DNA of 64,000 bases from Cylindrotheca closterium (Eukaryota > Bacillariophyta > Bacillariophyceae > Bacillariales > Bacillariaceae), in assembly GCA_933822405.4 (NCBI GenBank), contig CAKOGP040001758.1, forward strand, positions 867,134 through 931,133, written 5' to 3'. A program made the translations under genes and the position numbers. Every line of letters begins with the position of its first letter. Position 1 is the first letter of the stretch. Of the stretch, positions 20,433 through 29,907 are shown piece by piece. Under the pieces are notes generated by a model. That model saw only the letters and a list, made by a program, of their open reading frames with translations, had not been told where the DNA came from and did not search any database.

Positions 20433-20693
20433 ATGGGATGGTTTTCCAAAAATAATCCCGATCTTACCACCACTGCGAAAGAATCATCGAACAAAGTAGT
20501 CTGTGTCGATTGCGACGCCAAGACCAATCAAGTTCCATTGCCCTCCCAAGATAAAATTTCCTCCGAGGGCAAGGAATGTTCAGTAACCTATACTTTGGTG
20601 GCAGAATGCATGAAACAAAACAAGGGACAAGTGACAGCTTGTACCAAGGAATGGGATGCTTTCAAGAATTGTCATTCCAAGGTGTCTGCTTGA
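20433..20693 (+). CDS. Twin-Cx9C (CHCH) protein, probably mitochondrial intermembrane space
   Basis: 86 residues. The C-terminal half contains two C-x9-C pairs (CSVTYTLVAEC and CTKEWDAFKNC) separated by a short turn, the coiled-coil-helix-coiled-coil-helix fold imported and oxidised by the MIA40 relay. Such proteins are cytochrome oxidase assembly factors or respiratory complex subunits. An extra CVDC pair lies at about residues 24-27. The ATG at 20433 begins the conserved-looking part and is preceded by a leader (acctcaccact); an upstream ATG at 20247 in the same frame would add 62 unlikely residues. Confidence 0.75.
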   Translation: MGWFSKNNPDLTTTAKESSNKVVCVDCDAKTNQVPLPSQDKISSEGKECSVTYTLVAECMKQNKGQVTACTKEWDAFKNCHSKVSA

Positions 20694-21387
20694 TGTTATC
20701 GCGTTGCGTTGCTTTGGTTTGGTTTGGTTTGGTTTGGTTTGGTGGGTTGTCATGTGATGAATGGGGGCTGGCTGCAAGTAAGGAATTGACAGTCACCGGA
20801 GCAGTAGTGACAGACCGCCAGTTCTGAATACCCAGCTGGTACATTGACATGCGCGATACATACTACATGCTGCACACACAGTCCAAGAATCCAACAGAAT
20901 GTTTGTTGTCGACGACTATATGTACCTTATTGTGGCGAAATGTTGTCCAGCTGCACCATTTTCCATGGAATCATCATCTTGGTACAGAATGACAAGAATG
21001 CAAGACGGGCCGTGGCTGCCTTTCGGTGATACGGCTAATTAGTAAACCCTCTAGTAGTATAATTTCAGCTCTCTTTTTCGTTATTTTCAAATACACTACA
21101 GTTATACTTGCTTTGCTGGCTAGCTTCAAACTACACTGTATCTAAATTCGATTGACTTGGATATGCTTTCGACCATGCTCGTTTGCTGAGCTGTGGCGCA
21201 GTCCTTTTGTAAGGACCAGTTTCCCCGACTGATATTATGATTGTGATGATGATCATGATATGGGAGCAACAAATCCAAGTGAAAATGAAAACCACACAGT
21301 GTTTGATAGAATGATATCGTAGACGGACGCAAATACATATACATGTATATGGTATTTCCAACCCAATAGTGCAATGGACTGGTAGTC
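20694..21387. other. Intergenic with (TTTGG)6 repeat
   Basis: 694 bases between the convergent Cx9C and MND1 genes. A (TTTGG)6 tract lies at 20713-20742, just past the Cx9C stop codon, probably in its 3' UTR. No other gene is supported. Confidence 0.6.
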
Positions 21388-22245
21388 TCATTTTTCTTCT
21401 GGGTCTATTTGGCACCGGACAAGGAAGGAAGAAACAAATGTTAGAAAACATGGAAAAAACAATGACGATAGTATGAAAAACTCGCGAATCAATCAAATCA
21501 TCAATGCGTGAACGCAACTAACAACGTACAATCAAAGTTGGCAGTAATGCCCAAAATTTTCTGTTTCCAGGAGAAGGGGATACAACATATTTGTGTGAGA
21601 ACGAAAATCGATTGGCTCGAAAATACATGAACGGAGAGACTATTTTCATTAAAAAACAAAGAACTTACATTCACTTCCTTCTTGTCCATGCCTTTCTTCT
21701 TGACAAGGTAGCTCTTGCACTCGAAGATGTTATCGGTCCAGCGGTTTGCGGCGTCTCGCACCAATTGGTACTCCTTTTCCAAATTGGCCAAGGCGGCGGG
21801 ATCGTTCTCCTTCAAGGCTTGCAGTTGTTGTTCCAATGCTGCCTTTGTCTGGGCCAAAGTGGAAAGTTTGGCCAATTTGGCAGCTCGAGTATCTTCTTCC
21901 GTTCCTCCATCTTCTCCTACTTCGACTTCTTCGCGACCACGCTTGGCATCGGCCAATCTGGCCTTGGCTTCTTCGACTTTGGGTTGCAGAGCTTCAATTT
22001 GTTCCAAGGTTGCCTTGTGTTGCTTTTGGGCCATTCGATCCTTCTTGGACTTGAAACTCCAGCAGTAGTTGGTACCGCCAATCTTTTGCTTCTCCACCAA
22101 GGCATCGTCGACCAATGACTGATGAATATCAGGAATAGTTTGAGCATTGATGCCAGCCTTGGAGGCAAGTGTGATCATTTCCTTTTCGGTGTAGACTTGT
22201 TGCGTCTTGTGATACAAACTAGAGTAGATCGATGGAGCGAGACGA

Positions 22246-22292
<47 letters not shown>

Positions 22293-22502
22293 AATTGATT
22301 GAATGGACCGAAAAGTGGGACAAGCACAACAATAGTAAGAGGATGATCGAGACAAATGCGAATGACAATGGTCTTTTCAAACAGTTTTTGGAATTTTAAG
22401 GTTCGAATCCTTTTTTCATTTTTCCCAAAGAGAAGAATGCAAGACTTACCCGAGGATCACATTTCGCTTTTCGTCTTTGGTCATGCGCTTTGTTCCTCCC
22501 AT
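21388..22502 (-). CDS. MND1: Meiotic nuclear division protein 1 homologue
   Basis: Four exons (22502-22450, 22218-21669, 21560-21530, 21404-21388) give 216 residues. MND1 pairs with HOP2 and stimulates RAD51/DMC1 strand invasion in meiotic homologous recombination, in the nucleus. The family features are all present: N-terminal MGGTKRMTKDEKR and winged-helix region with SLVDDALVEKQKIGGTNYCW, a central coiled coil, the family motif ANRWTDNIF, and a C-terminus KILGITANFDYPEEK that is recovered only by splicing the last two tiny exons. Donors are gtaagt, gtaagt and gtacgt. Intron 2 (108 nt) is stop-free and a multiple of three. Intron 1 carries a TTGA microsatellite. The gene is divergent from the vWA gene. 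Confidence 0.88.
22246..22302. repeat. (GATT)n microsatellite in MND1 intron 1
   Basis: About 57 bases of near-perfect gatt repeat with one interruption (ttaattg), located just upstream of the exon-2 acceptor on the minus strand. Confidence 0.9.
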
Positions 22503-22880
22503 CTTTTACGTGACTAAATGAATGAAGGAATGAAGGAATGAATTCTTTGAACTGTTGTAATGAATTGAATGCCTTTTTGCCACTCCGTGCGTTGACGATT
22601 GATTGATGATTCCTTCGAAGTGGATGATGACAACTGTTGGTTGAAAAATAGTTTGGCGCAGACTTGCCAACGACTGACTCATTCGACTATGGATCCAATG
22701 GTTAGTCGAAGAGGTCGAGGTATCCATCCATATCTTTTCCGACGCGACACATTCGAACATGGTGATAGTTAGTCGAGTCATTTCAGTGAGACCCACAGAC
22801 CCACCAACAAGCAGGTTTCGGATGACAGCTTACTATTGATTGTCTACGCCACACACTCACAATATTTCAGTGCAGTCAAA
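22503..22880. promoter_or_regulatory. Divergent intergenic region between MND1 and vWA genes
   Basis: 378 bases separating two start codons on opposite strands, so it must hold both promoters. Short gaatgaa repeats occur near 22520. No defined motif is claimed. Confidence 0.45.
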
Positions 22881-25700
22881 ATGAGCGGAAAAAATGACGA
22901 CACGGAAAACAAATCTGCCGATGAAAAGGCTGAAGAAGCCTTGATGAAAGCTTGCACATTGAGCCGCGACGTGTCCATGGAAGAGTGCCATCAGCTTGTC
23001 AAGACCATTCTCGAGTCTGCCAAATATGCCCCAGTCCTTCCCGTCCTTATTTGTCACCTTCGAAATCACGAAAAGAGTTTGGTAGAAGGACAGGGCTCCG
23101 GCGAGCGAAATGTTGCCGAACGATTGGCAGTCGCGCTCTACCTATGCGACGATGTGATGGGACGTGTCCTCTTCAAGTTTTTGGTCCTGTTTGGATCTTG
23201 GAAGAGTCTCTTGAACATCCTATGCTTATGCGATGCTCTAAACAACCCAGAAGCCATGAAAGAAAAAGCTGAAAGGAAAGGAAAAGCCAAAACAAAGAAA
23301 CGAAAAAAGGGCGCAAATGACGAGGATGATGTCGAAAAGGACAAGGGTGATGAAATCAAACTGACGAGCGCTGCAGAATCTGGACCCTACATGGACCTTT
23401 GTCATGACATTCACGATTATTTTGTGGAACAGCTGAGACGTGACAAAGCTGCCATTGATGCAGGAGAAAAAAAGGTATCCAATGCTAGCAAGTATGCTCC
23501 ACATGAACGGCGTGGACGAGACTTGACGTCCTTGCATGCTGACGAAATAGCTAAGAAGATCTTTCCGAATGAGGGAGATAGCGGTGGTGATAATAAGCAC
23601 TATCTTCGAAAGCTGTATCGCAAACTACGCTCTCAATTGAATCAAACCAATGAATATCTACCGGATCGCAAATTGGCATTGGGAAAAGCGGATCAGCTTC
23701 AAATGCATCAAATTACAGCAGGATACTTTGCCAAGTCTAGAAAGGCGCTGTTGAATCGCAACAAAGATGGACAAGAGCGTTACGATTCAGAGCCGAGGAG
23801 AAACTTGAGAAGACTAGTCTTGGAGGCAGCTGCAACTCCTCAGAAAGTTCCAACACCTTCGGACCTACAGCAGCTGGCAACGGATATCAGTTTTATTGTG
23901 GACGACGATGACGAAGAGTTGATCTTGCTTCAAGCCAGCTTTGAAAAGGCTGTAATGGTAGTTACGGATAGGATTCACGAGTTGCAAAACACTCTCAAGA
24001 GTATGATGACGTCTCTCTCCATGAGTAGACCAGAAGAGTTGAGCGTTTTGAACCTTGATGATGTTTTGATGGCTATTGATGTTAGTCCATCCCAAGCTTA
24101 TACATTTCCACTGGTCGCACTACTGGTTATTCTGTTCCACACCGTCATCAACAAGTTAAAGGAGGAAGAAGGAAAGGCCGAAGCAATGGATGAAGATGGA
24201 GACCAAAAGAAGATGACCGCTCATGAGTGTGTCCTGTTCCATCAGACAACTCAAACCATACCCGTACCCGTGACGGGTACCATCCGCCAAAGATTGTCAA
24301 CGCTCGTCAAGTCGTTCCGAGAAGCTCGTTTGACAGTCGATGGGCAAGAGAGCGGGGAGAATGAGTATACCAGTCTCTTGCAAACTTTGAAGTCGAAAGT
24401 GACAGGTCGCCCAGAAGCACCTGTTCTGGTTTGCTCGGACTTTGCTTCCTCTCCTGAGTTTGCCATCGCGGTGGAAGAACAGTTCGCCGATGTGGGAAAC
24501 GAATTGTGTTGTTGGAAATTGTCCAAGCCCACAAGGATCCGCAATCGCAAAATTGTATCTTGGGACTCGGCGAAACCTCAAATCGATCTTTGCATTTGCC
24601 TTGATACAACTGGGTCCATGGGGAGTCATATTGAGAGTTGCAAGAGTGAGATTCTAAATCTTCTCAATGACTTGATGGCGGGGGGAGGAATGGCAGTGTC
24701 CTGTTCCTTTGTCTCATACAAAGACTTTACAAACGCAGGACACTTGGAAACTCATGACTGGGTTAGTGCGTCGGATGCCGCTGGAACTGCGTCATTACGC
24801 CGATTCATTACTGGCTTGAGACCGACGGGTGGAGACGACTGGGAAGAAGATGTCGCCGGTGGTTTCGAGAAGTGCATTGATCTGATGAAAAAGAAGAAGG
24901 ATCAATCAAGTCTCAAGCTGGTATTGTTGATTGCCGACGCCCCTGCCCATGGATATCCAGACGGTAGACCAAATTACAATGGAGTCGATCAAAAAGAAAG
25001 GTTGCGAAAAGCAACTCGCCGGTTGGCAGCAGCACCTCACAACGGTGGATTTGGTTGTGAGCTCATGTTTGCGGAAATCAATCCTAATACAACCGGAATG
25101 TGTGACGCCATTGACAAAGTCCTCGAACCTGAAGGGACCTATATTGATCAGTTCGAAATGGGGCAAGCGAAAAGTAGCGTTTTCCGAGAAAAGATTGTGG
25201 CGAGCGTTCAACAAGTGGTGTCCCATGCTGTTGCGCCACCAGCCGCTGTAGGCTTGGATGTCATTTCTGGCACAGACATTGGTATCTGTGAACGTCTCCT
25301 TGCAAGTCGACTAAGCAACCGGTTGCAACAGCTTCTTGAGAAGAAAGCAGAGGAGGAGAAGGAGGAGGAGGAGGAGGACACGGAGATGAATGAGGATTCT
25401 GGTGAGGCAAAACCCAAGAAAGCTTTGCCAACAGCGTTGGGGAACTTGTTGGGAAAACTGGATGGAGAAGCATACAACATGGTCCGACATGCCATGGGAA
25501 CCGTCAAAACAGGATTATATGCTTCATATCAAGTTCCCACAAATTCGGGACTTTCTGAGGCAAGCGTTTTGAGCCTGATCAAGGCAGGCATCACAATGGA
25601 AGATTTGATAGCAAACGGTTACCCAAAACATATTCAAGATATGTTTGAGGAAGTCTTGCGCGGTATGATGACGCAAGGGGCCGGAAAAATAAATGGATAG
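22881..25700 (+). CDS. von Willebrand A-domain protein with DUF2828/TROVE-like N-terminus
   Basis: 939 residues from the ATG at 22881 (MSGKNDDTENK); an ATG at 22836 would add 15 residues. The N-terminal 450 residues are helical. They contain FGSWKSLLNIL, KYAPHERRGRD and a YRKLYRKLRSQLNQTNEYL block, resembling DUF2828/TROVE-type helical repeats that precede vWA domains. The vWA domain begins near 570 with the MIDAS DTTGSMGS (Asp575), followed by SYKDF, RPTGGDDWEEDVAGG and LIADAPAHG, the form found in vWA-alpha-kinase proteins; no kinase domain is present. A Glu-rich stretch (about 825-845) and a short helical C-terminus follow. It is probably a cytosolic metal-dependent binding protein or scaffold. 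Confidence 0.82.
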   Translation: MSGKNDDTENKSADEKAEEALMKACTLSRDVSMEECHQLVKTILESAKYAPVLPVLICHLRNHEKSLVEGQGSGERNVAERLAVALYLCDDVMGRVLFKFLVLFGSWKSLLNILCLCDALNNPEAMKEKAERKGKAKTKKRKKGANDEDDVEKDKGDEIKLTSAAESGPYMDLCHDIHDYFVEQLRRDKAAIDAGEKKVSNASKYAPHERRGRDLTSLHADEIAKKIFPNEGDSGGDNKHYLRKLYRKLRSQLNQTNEYLPDRKLALGKADQLQMHQITAGYFAKSRKALLNRNKDGQERYDSEPRRNLRRLVLEAAATPQKVPTPSDLQQLATDISFIVDDDDEELILLQASFEKAVMVVTDRIHELQNTLKSMMTSLSMSRPEELSVLNLDDVLMAIDVSPSQAYTFPLVALLVILFHTVINKLKEEEGKAEAMDEDGDQKKMTAHECVLFHQTTQTIPVPVTGTIRQRLSTLVKSFREARLTVDGQESGENEYTSLLQTLKSKVTGRPEAPVLVCSDFASSPEFAIAVEEQFADVGNELCCWKLSKPTRIRNRKIVSWDSAKPQIDLCICLDTTGSMGSHIESCKSEILNLLNDLMAGGGMAVSCSFVSYKDFTNAGHLETHDWVSASDAAGTASLRRFITGLRPTGGDDWEEDVAGGFEKCIDLMKKKKDQSSLKLVLLIADAPAHGYPDGRPNYNGVDQKERLRKATRRLAAAPHNGGFGCELMFAEINPNTTGMCDAIDKVLEPEGTYIDQFEMGQAKSSVFREKIVASVQQVVSHAVAPPAAVGLDVISGTDIGICERLLASRLSNRLQQLLEKKAEEEKEEEEEDTEMNEDSGEAKPKKALPTALGNLLGKLDGEAYNMVRHAMGTVKTGLYASYQVPTNSGLSEASVLSLIKAGITMEDLIANGYPKHIQDMFEEVLRGMMTQGAGKING

Positions 25701-26113
25701 ACTGTAGATTAGAATAGCATGAAAATTATTCAGTACTCTGGTTGGCGGTTGTCATTCTTGCACTAGTTTTGACAAGTCTAATCGCTCCACTAAACTATTA
25801 ATGGTAGTACCACTTATACAATGCTGAACCTCAGTGTGTCATCACGGAAGTTTTTTCTCGTGATTCTTTCCTTCCTCTCCCTTTGAAAACAACATGATAA
25901 AGTTATGTTGCCAACAGCAACGCCTTCAACGATAGTGATGATTTGCAAGTTGCAATGATGATAAGCATGTAGACTATTTGCTCTCCACTGATACTACTAT
26001 TAGCTTCAAACGAGCTTTCTCTGAGACGAGGAGTGTCCTGAACCGAACAATTGTGAATAGCTTCTTAGATGGCACTGTTTCACCATGCTCGAATAGTTGG
26101 CGCACTAACGAAA
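25701..26113. other. Convergent intergenic, no gene seen
   Basis: 413 bases between two genes that converge; presumably the two 3' UTRs. No domain-bearing frame. Confidence 0.5.
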
Positions 26114-27199
26114 TCACATGCTCATCGCTTCATTTTCATCAATTCTCTTCATGAAAATTTTGTAATCATAGACCGCGACAGCTTTGGTATCCTGATAGGA
26201 AGAATCTGCTCCATCCAATTGTTGAATATAATGTGGCAAAAAGGCAGCCACTCGAATCCTGCCTGAAATTACATCTTGCCCATCGCTACCCTTGAGTCGT
26301 TCCAGCAACAAGTGGTCTTGATAGAAGGTTTGCAATTCCTGTGAAGGATTGAACTGCGAATAAGTCTGAACAGTAACAAATCTCGAGTTGCTGTTGCCCT
26401 CTGCAAATGACGGGGAAGTAAAATTTAACAATGTGACGTCCGACGATTGCACTTGGCGGCCACTCTTCCTTGTTGGGGCCTCAAAGTCGACTACTGCTCG
26501 AGATGCAACCCAGTGCAATTTAGGATTATCTTGGACTGCACATCCATCTCCAGTGACAAAGCATTTTGGAGTCATCCGACTGTCGCTGCTACCATTCGTT
26601 TGGACCGACAACACTTTCGATTCAGGCCAAAAGCTCTCAAGTCTTCTGGGGAGATTATATGCCAAATCGCCATGTACAAATCCATCATTCTCATCACTGT
26701 TCTCATTGGATAGGAATCGTAAGGCATGGGCTGCTGGTGGATTGTATCCAACATTTGGAAGTACAAGACAGGTTCCCAGACCAGCACCTGCTGTTCGTAG
26801 AGACAGGATTTTTTTGCCTTGCGGAAAATCGGCACCTGCAAACTTGTATTTCACAGACCAGTAACCTTTCATCCAACCAGGGTAAGTGATTTTGGCCGAG
26901 TCGAATGGAACAGGAGCATTTTTGTTTTGGTCGTACCCAGACAAGGTCGACGCGCGATATCGACTTTCGTTCCAAGTTGGACCTGACCAGAATAATACCT
27001 GTAGGTCATCACTGCTCGAAGGACCACTGCTGTTGGGATCCAGAGCCGACACAGACGAGGGGAGACCCAAGACGCAAGAGAGCTGAAGCGCCTGGATAGG
27101 ACTCTCGAATAGGCTTCTTCGATGTTGATCTATTGGCTGAGGCACCAAGGAAGAAACATATCGAACAATCAAGCCACAAAATATCACAGGACGAAACAT
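26114..27199 (-). CDS. Putative secreted or plastid-targeted protein (possibly DUF6816-like)
   Basis: 361 residues, intronless. The hydrophobic N-terminus (FRPVIFCGLIVRYVSSLVP) looks like a signal peptide, followed by a second hydrophobic segment ending VSALDP, compatible with a plastid or lumen route. The mature part has WSGPTWNESRYR, GWMKGYWSVKYKFAGADFPQG and a VASRAVVDFEAPTRK block. These recall beta-barrel proteins of photosynthetic organisms annotated as DUF6816; I offer this only tentatively. No catalytic motif seen. Confidence 0.65.
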   Translation of the reverse strand: MFRPVIFCGLIVRYVSSLVPQPIDQHRRSLFESPIQALQLSCVLGLPSSVSALDPNSSGPSSSDDLQVLFWSGPTWNESRYRASTLSGYDQNKNAPVPFDSAKITYPGWMKGYWSVKYKFAGADFPQGKKILSLRTAGAGLGTCLVLPNVGYNPPAAHALRFLSNENSDENDGFVHGDLAYNLPRRLESFWPESKVLSVQTNGSSDSRMTPKCFVTGDGCAVQDNPKLHWVASRAVVDFEAPTRKSGRQVQSSDVTLLNFTSPSFAEGNSNSRFVTVQTYSQFNPSQELQTFYQDHLLLERLKGSDGQDVISGRIRVAAFLPHYIQQLDGADSSYQDTKAVAVYDYKIFMKRIDENEAMSM

Positions 27200-27566
27200 T
27201 TCATCTGGTTGTTAGGAATTTAGTTCGAATTGGAACCTGCGACATTGCACATGAAGAAAGAAGGGAGGTGCAAAACGAAGTGATGATGGATGTGATGTTG
27301 AGACGGGTTGCGATTTGGCGACGAGATGTATTTGTGCCGTCTGTACTAGTAGGTGCACGCACCAGGTACACGTGTACGGTACTGTACGTACATCGTGGAG
27401 AGTCCCCATCGACTACTTCGAGCTGTCGCAGTATCCAAATCCTCAGTCATCCCGACCAACTCACTCTCACACTGTGCCAGGTTGAAGGTCTCACCCATCC
27501 TCTGTACCTGGTACCGCTACCTAAGCTTCATCAGGTCTGCTCCTGTGCAGCCAAAAAGTCACAAGT
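27200..27566. promoter_or_regulatory. Divergent intergenic region with G-box-like palindrome
   Basis: 367 bases between the divergent 361-residue gene and the BspA-LRR gene. A 12-bp palindrome gtacacgtgtac near 27366-27377 contains CACGTG, the core recognised by bHLH/bZIP factors in other eukaryotes; further gtac-rich sequence (ggtactgtacgtac) follows. Confidence 0.4.
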
Positions 27567-29492
27567 ATGGCCGAACGAGGCACCTTGTTCCGCTACAATG
27601 GGCAACCCAAGGAGGAGATTCCTACAGAGGCAACTCAGATTGTTGTAGACTCGTCGGTGTGTGAAATCCCTGACGATACGTTTAATGACCGTCGGTTCCT
27701 CATCGAAATCCTTTTTGAAGTGAAGCTAGTCAAAGGCCTGGTTTCCATTGGTTCCGGAGCCTTTGCTGGATGTTCTGCCTTGGCAGAGATATCCATCCCT
27801 GCTACAGTCACCAACATTGGTGACAATGCCTTTGAAAACTGTACCGCCTTGCGAAACTTAAAACTTCAAAATGGATTGAATGAAATCTGCGAGGAAGCCT
27901 TTGCAAACTGTTCTTCCTTGCTCCAACTTTTTGTACCAGAAACGGTTGAAACGATTGGTCAATCTGCCTTTCAAGATTGTCGATCTCTGGTGCTTGTAGA
28001 GTTTTGTGAGGGACTCCTGGAAATTGGACCCATGGCCTTTGCTGACTGCGCCTCGATTGAAAGTCTGAAGATTCCGGGAACTGTAGAAATCGTCGAAGAC
28101 GCCTCCTTTACTTCCTGCGCGTCTGTGACACAGCTCGAACTGATGGAAGGGGTCAAAATTTTGGGCGTAGCCTGCTTTGCGAACTGCTTCAACCTGACAA
28201 TGGTATCGTTTCCAGAGAGTATAGAGACAATTGGGGAAGAGGCATTTTTAAGCTGCCAATTGCTTTCAGAGGTTACTTTTAATGAAGGGTTGACGGAAAT
28301 TGGAGGTGAAGCATTTGGATATTGTGCAATAACTTTCGTTTCTACTCCATCGACTCTGACGAGGATTGGTGTTAGCGCCTTTCGATGCTGCAAGCACTTG
28401 GCGACGGTGCACTTGAAGGATGCTATCAACGAAATAGATAGCAACGCCTTCGAGTACTGCGAAAAACTATCGGAAATGTCGATTCCTCCACTCATTCATG
28501 TATTGAGATCTGGCATTTTCAATGGCTGCCGTTCGATTGTCCAAGTGCAATTGATGGAAGGTCTGAGGGAAATACTTTATGCTGCTTTTCAGTCTTGTCG
28601 TGCGCTTCGAGCAGTTTCGCTCCCATCTAGCGTGGAATTCATAGGGAAAGGTGCCTTTCGGAATTGTACAAGTCTGGTATCAGTTGAATTGCCAGAGCAA
28701 TTAGAAGAGATTGAATCACAAGCATTCGGAAACTGCTTTTCCTTGACGAATATTGCTCTGGATAAGAACTCCCATTGTATCGTGGACAAGGATGCCTTCA
28801 TGGGATGCACACTTTTAGAAGAATTTTTTCCGCTTTTTAGTGGATCGTCCATGCTAATGCGACGATTTCAAGGATTCTCGGTTCATGGTTTGTGCCACCA
28901 AGCGACAAAAACAACTACTCAGCAGCTGATGGGTGCGAATCAAACCTGTCGAGGTGTCATCCCCATCAGGGATGCTTTCGGGATGACACCTTTTCACATC
29001 CTTTCGTCGTCTGGAAGTCTTCGTCTCGATTTATTTAGGGCGTTATTTGACATCTTCCCGTCCCATGTAGCATGTCAGCGAAATGAACAGAACAAATCGC
29101 CGATGGATTATTTGCGAACCAATTCATCGCACGAGGTGATTTCTGTGATGCAACTTGTTCTTCGTGAATCTATGCTGAAGCGATTGGATCAGTGGGGCTT
29201 GAGACAATGGAAATTGGATCTATGCAGTCTCGTGAACTCGATTGGGACGGAAGGCGACAAAAACAGGAACTGTTGCATCGACGAAATTTACTCGAAAATG
29301 GCTTCCTACGAGTTATTGGAGTCTACTTCACTGCTGGAACAAAGACTATGGTTGGACAGAATACTGCAGAAATCGACGAATGAGAGTACCGGTGAATCAC
29401 TATCCTCGGAAGCTAGAGAGGCTTGCCGCATTGGTTCTGGAGCTAGCGTTGTAATCCCGAATATTCTACAGTTCATGGTATCTGCATCATGA
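27567..29492 (+). CDS. Large BspA-type leucine-rich repeat protein
   Basis: 641 residues, intronless. Residues ~45-430 are about 16 LRR_5 units of ~23 residues with the recurrent form 'I-xx-xAFxxCxxLxxVxxPxx' (for example IGSGAFAGCSAL, IGDNAFENCTAL, IGEEAFLSCQLL). A C-terminal region (about 455-530) contains RDAFGMTPFHILSSSG and KSPMDYL, an ankyrin-like helix pair that commonly follows BspA repeats in diatom proteins. There is no signal peptide or membrane span, so it is probably intracellular. A protein-interaction role is likely; partner unknown. Confidence 0.85.
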   Translation: MAERGTLFRYNGQPKEEIPTEATQIVVDSSVCEIPDDTFNDRRFLIEILFEVKLVKGLVSIGSGAFAGCSALAEISIPATVTNIGDNAFENCTALRNLKLQNGLNEICEEAFANCSSLLQLFVPETVETIGQSAFQDCRSLVLVEFCEGLLEIGPMAFADCASIESLKIPGTVEIVEDASFTSCASVTQLELMEGVKILGVACFANCFNLTMVSFPESIETIGEEAFLSCQLLSEVTFNEGLTEIGGEAFGYCAITFVSTPSTLTRIGVSAFRCCKHLATVHLKDAINEIDSNAFEYCEKLSEMSIPPLIHVLRSGIFNGCRSIVQVQLMEGLREILYAAFQSCRALRAVSLPSSVEFIGKGAFRNCTSLVSVELPEQLEEIESQAFGNCFSLTNIALDKNSHCIVDKDAFMGCTLLEEFFPLFSGSSMLMRRFQGFSVHGLCHQATKTTTQQLMGANQTCRGVIPIRDAFGMTPFHILSSSGSLRLDLFRALFDIFPSHVACQRNEQNKSPMDYLRTNSSHEVISVMQLVLRESMLKRLDQWGLRQWKLDLCSLVNSIGTEGDKNRNCCIDEIYSKMASYELLESTSLLEQRLWLDRILQKSTNESTGESLSSEAREACRIGSGASVVIPNILQFMVSAS

Positions 29493-29907
29493 CAAATCTC
29501 AACCAAGACGGCAGATTGTCGAGATGGCGGATTTTCTCTCACATTTTCTGTGATCACTTTGACGAACAGATTTGAGCAGGCAGTGAACTCTTGGTCATCT
29601 TCTCCCACTATAAACGAAGGAATGATCAGTGACATGTCAATTCGGTTCATCACCTGCCATACTAGTCGATGCGACTAGATCCTAATGCAATGCAAATGTA
29701 GATGAATGAGAAATAGCGAGCTAGTTTATCCTACATATTGTACCGGTATGAATGGAAGGATATGGCCGAAAGCAGTCGTGCGGATCAAATCGCGTCTCCG
29801 AACCCAAATTCAGACGCAAACGTATACGTTTGCGTCTGAACCCTGTCTTTTTCTCATAATTTTCAATTTGAAACCAAACAAAAGAAAACTTAGAACCAAC
29901 TTGAAAC
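29493..29907. other. Intergenic containing a 32-bp perfect palindrome
   Basis: 415 bases with no supported gene. The palindrome at 29809-29840 lies 67 bases before the ATG of the vWA-VWD pseudogene. Confidence 0.6.
29809..29840. promoter_or_regulatory. Perfect 32-bp palindrome
   Basis: Arms ttcagacgcaaacgta and its exact reverse complement meet without a spacer. The position just upstream of a start codon suggests a dimeric regulator site or a cruciform-forming repeat; which one is unknown. Confidence 0.85.

Noticed and set aside
22390..22415. ggttcgaatcc, a tRNA T-loop-like word in MND1 intron 1
   Set aside because: No matching D-arm, anticodon arm or acceptor stem around it.
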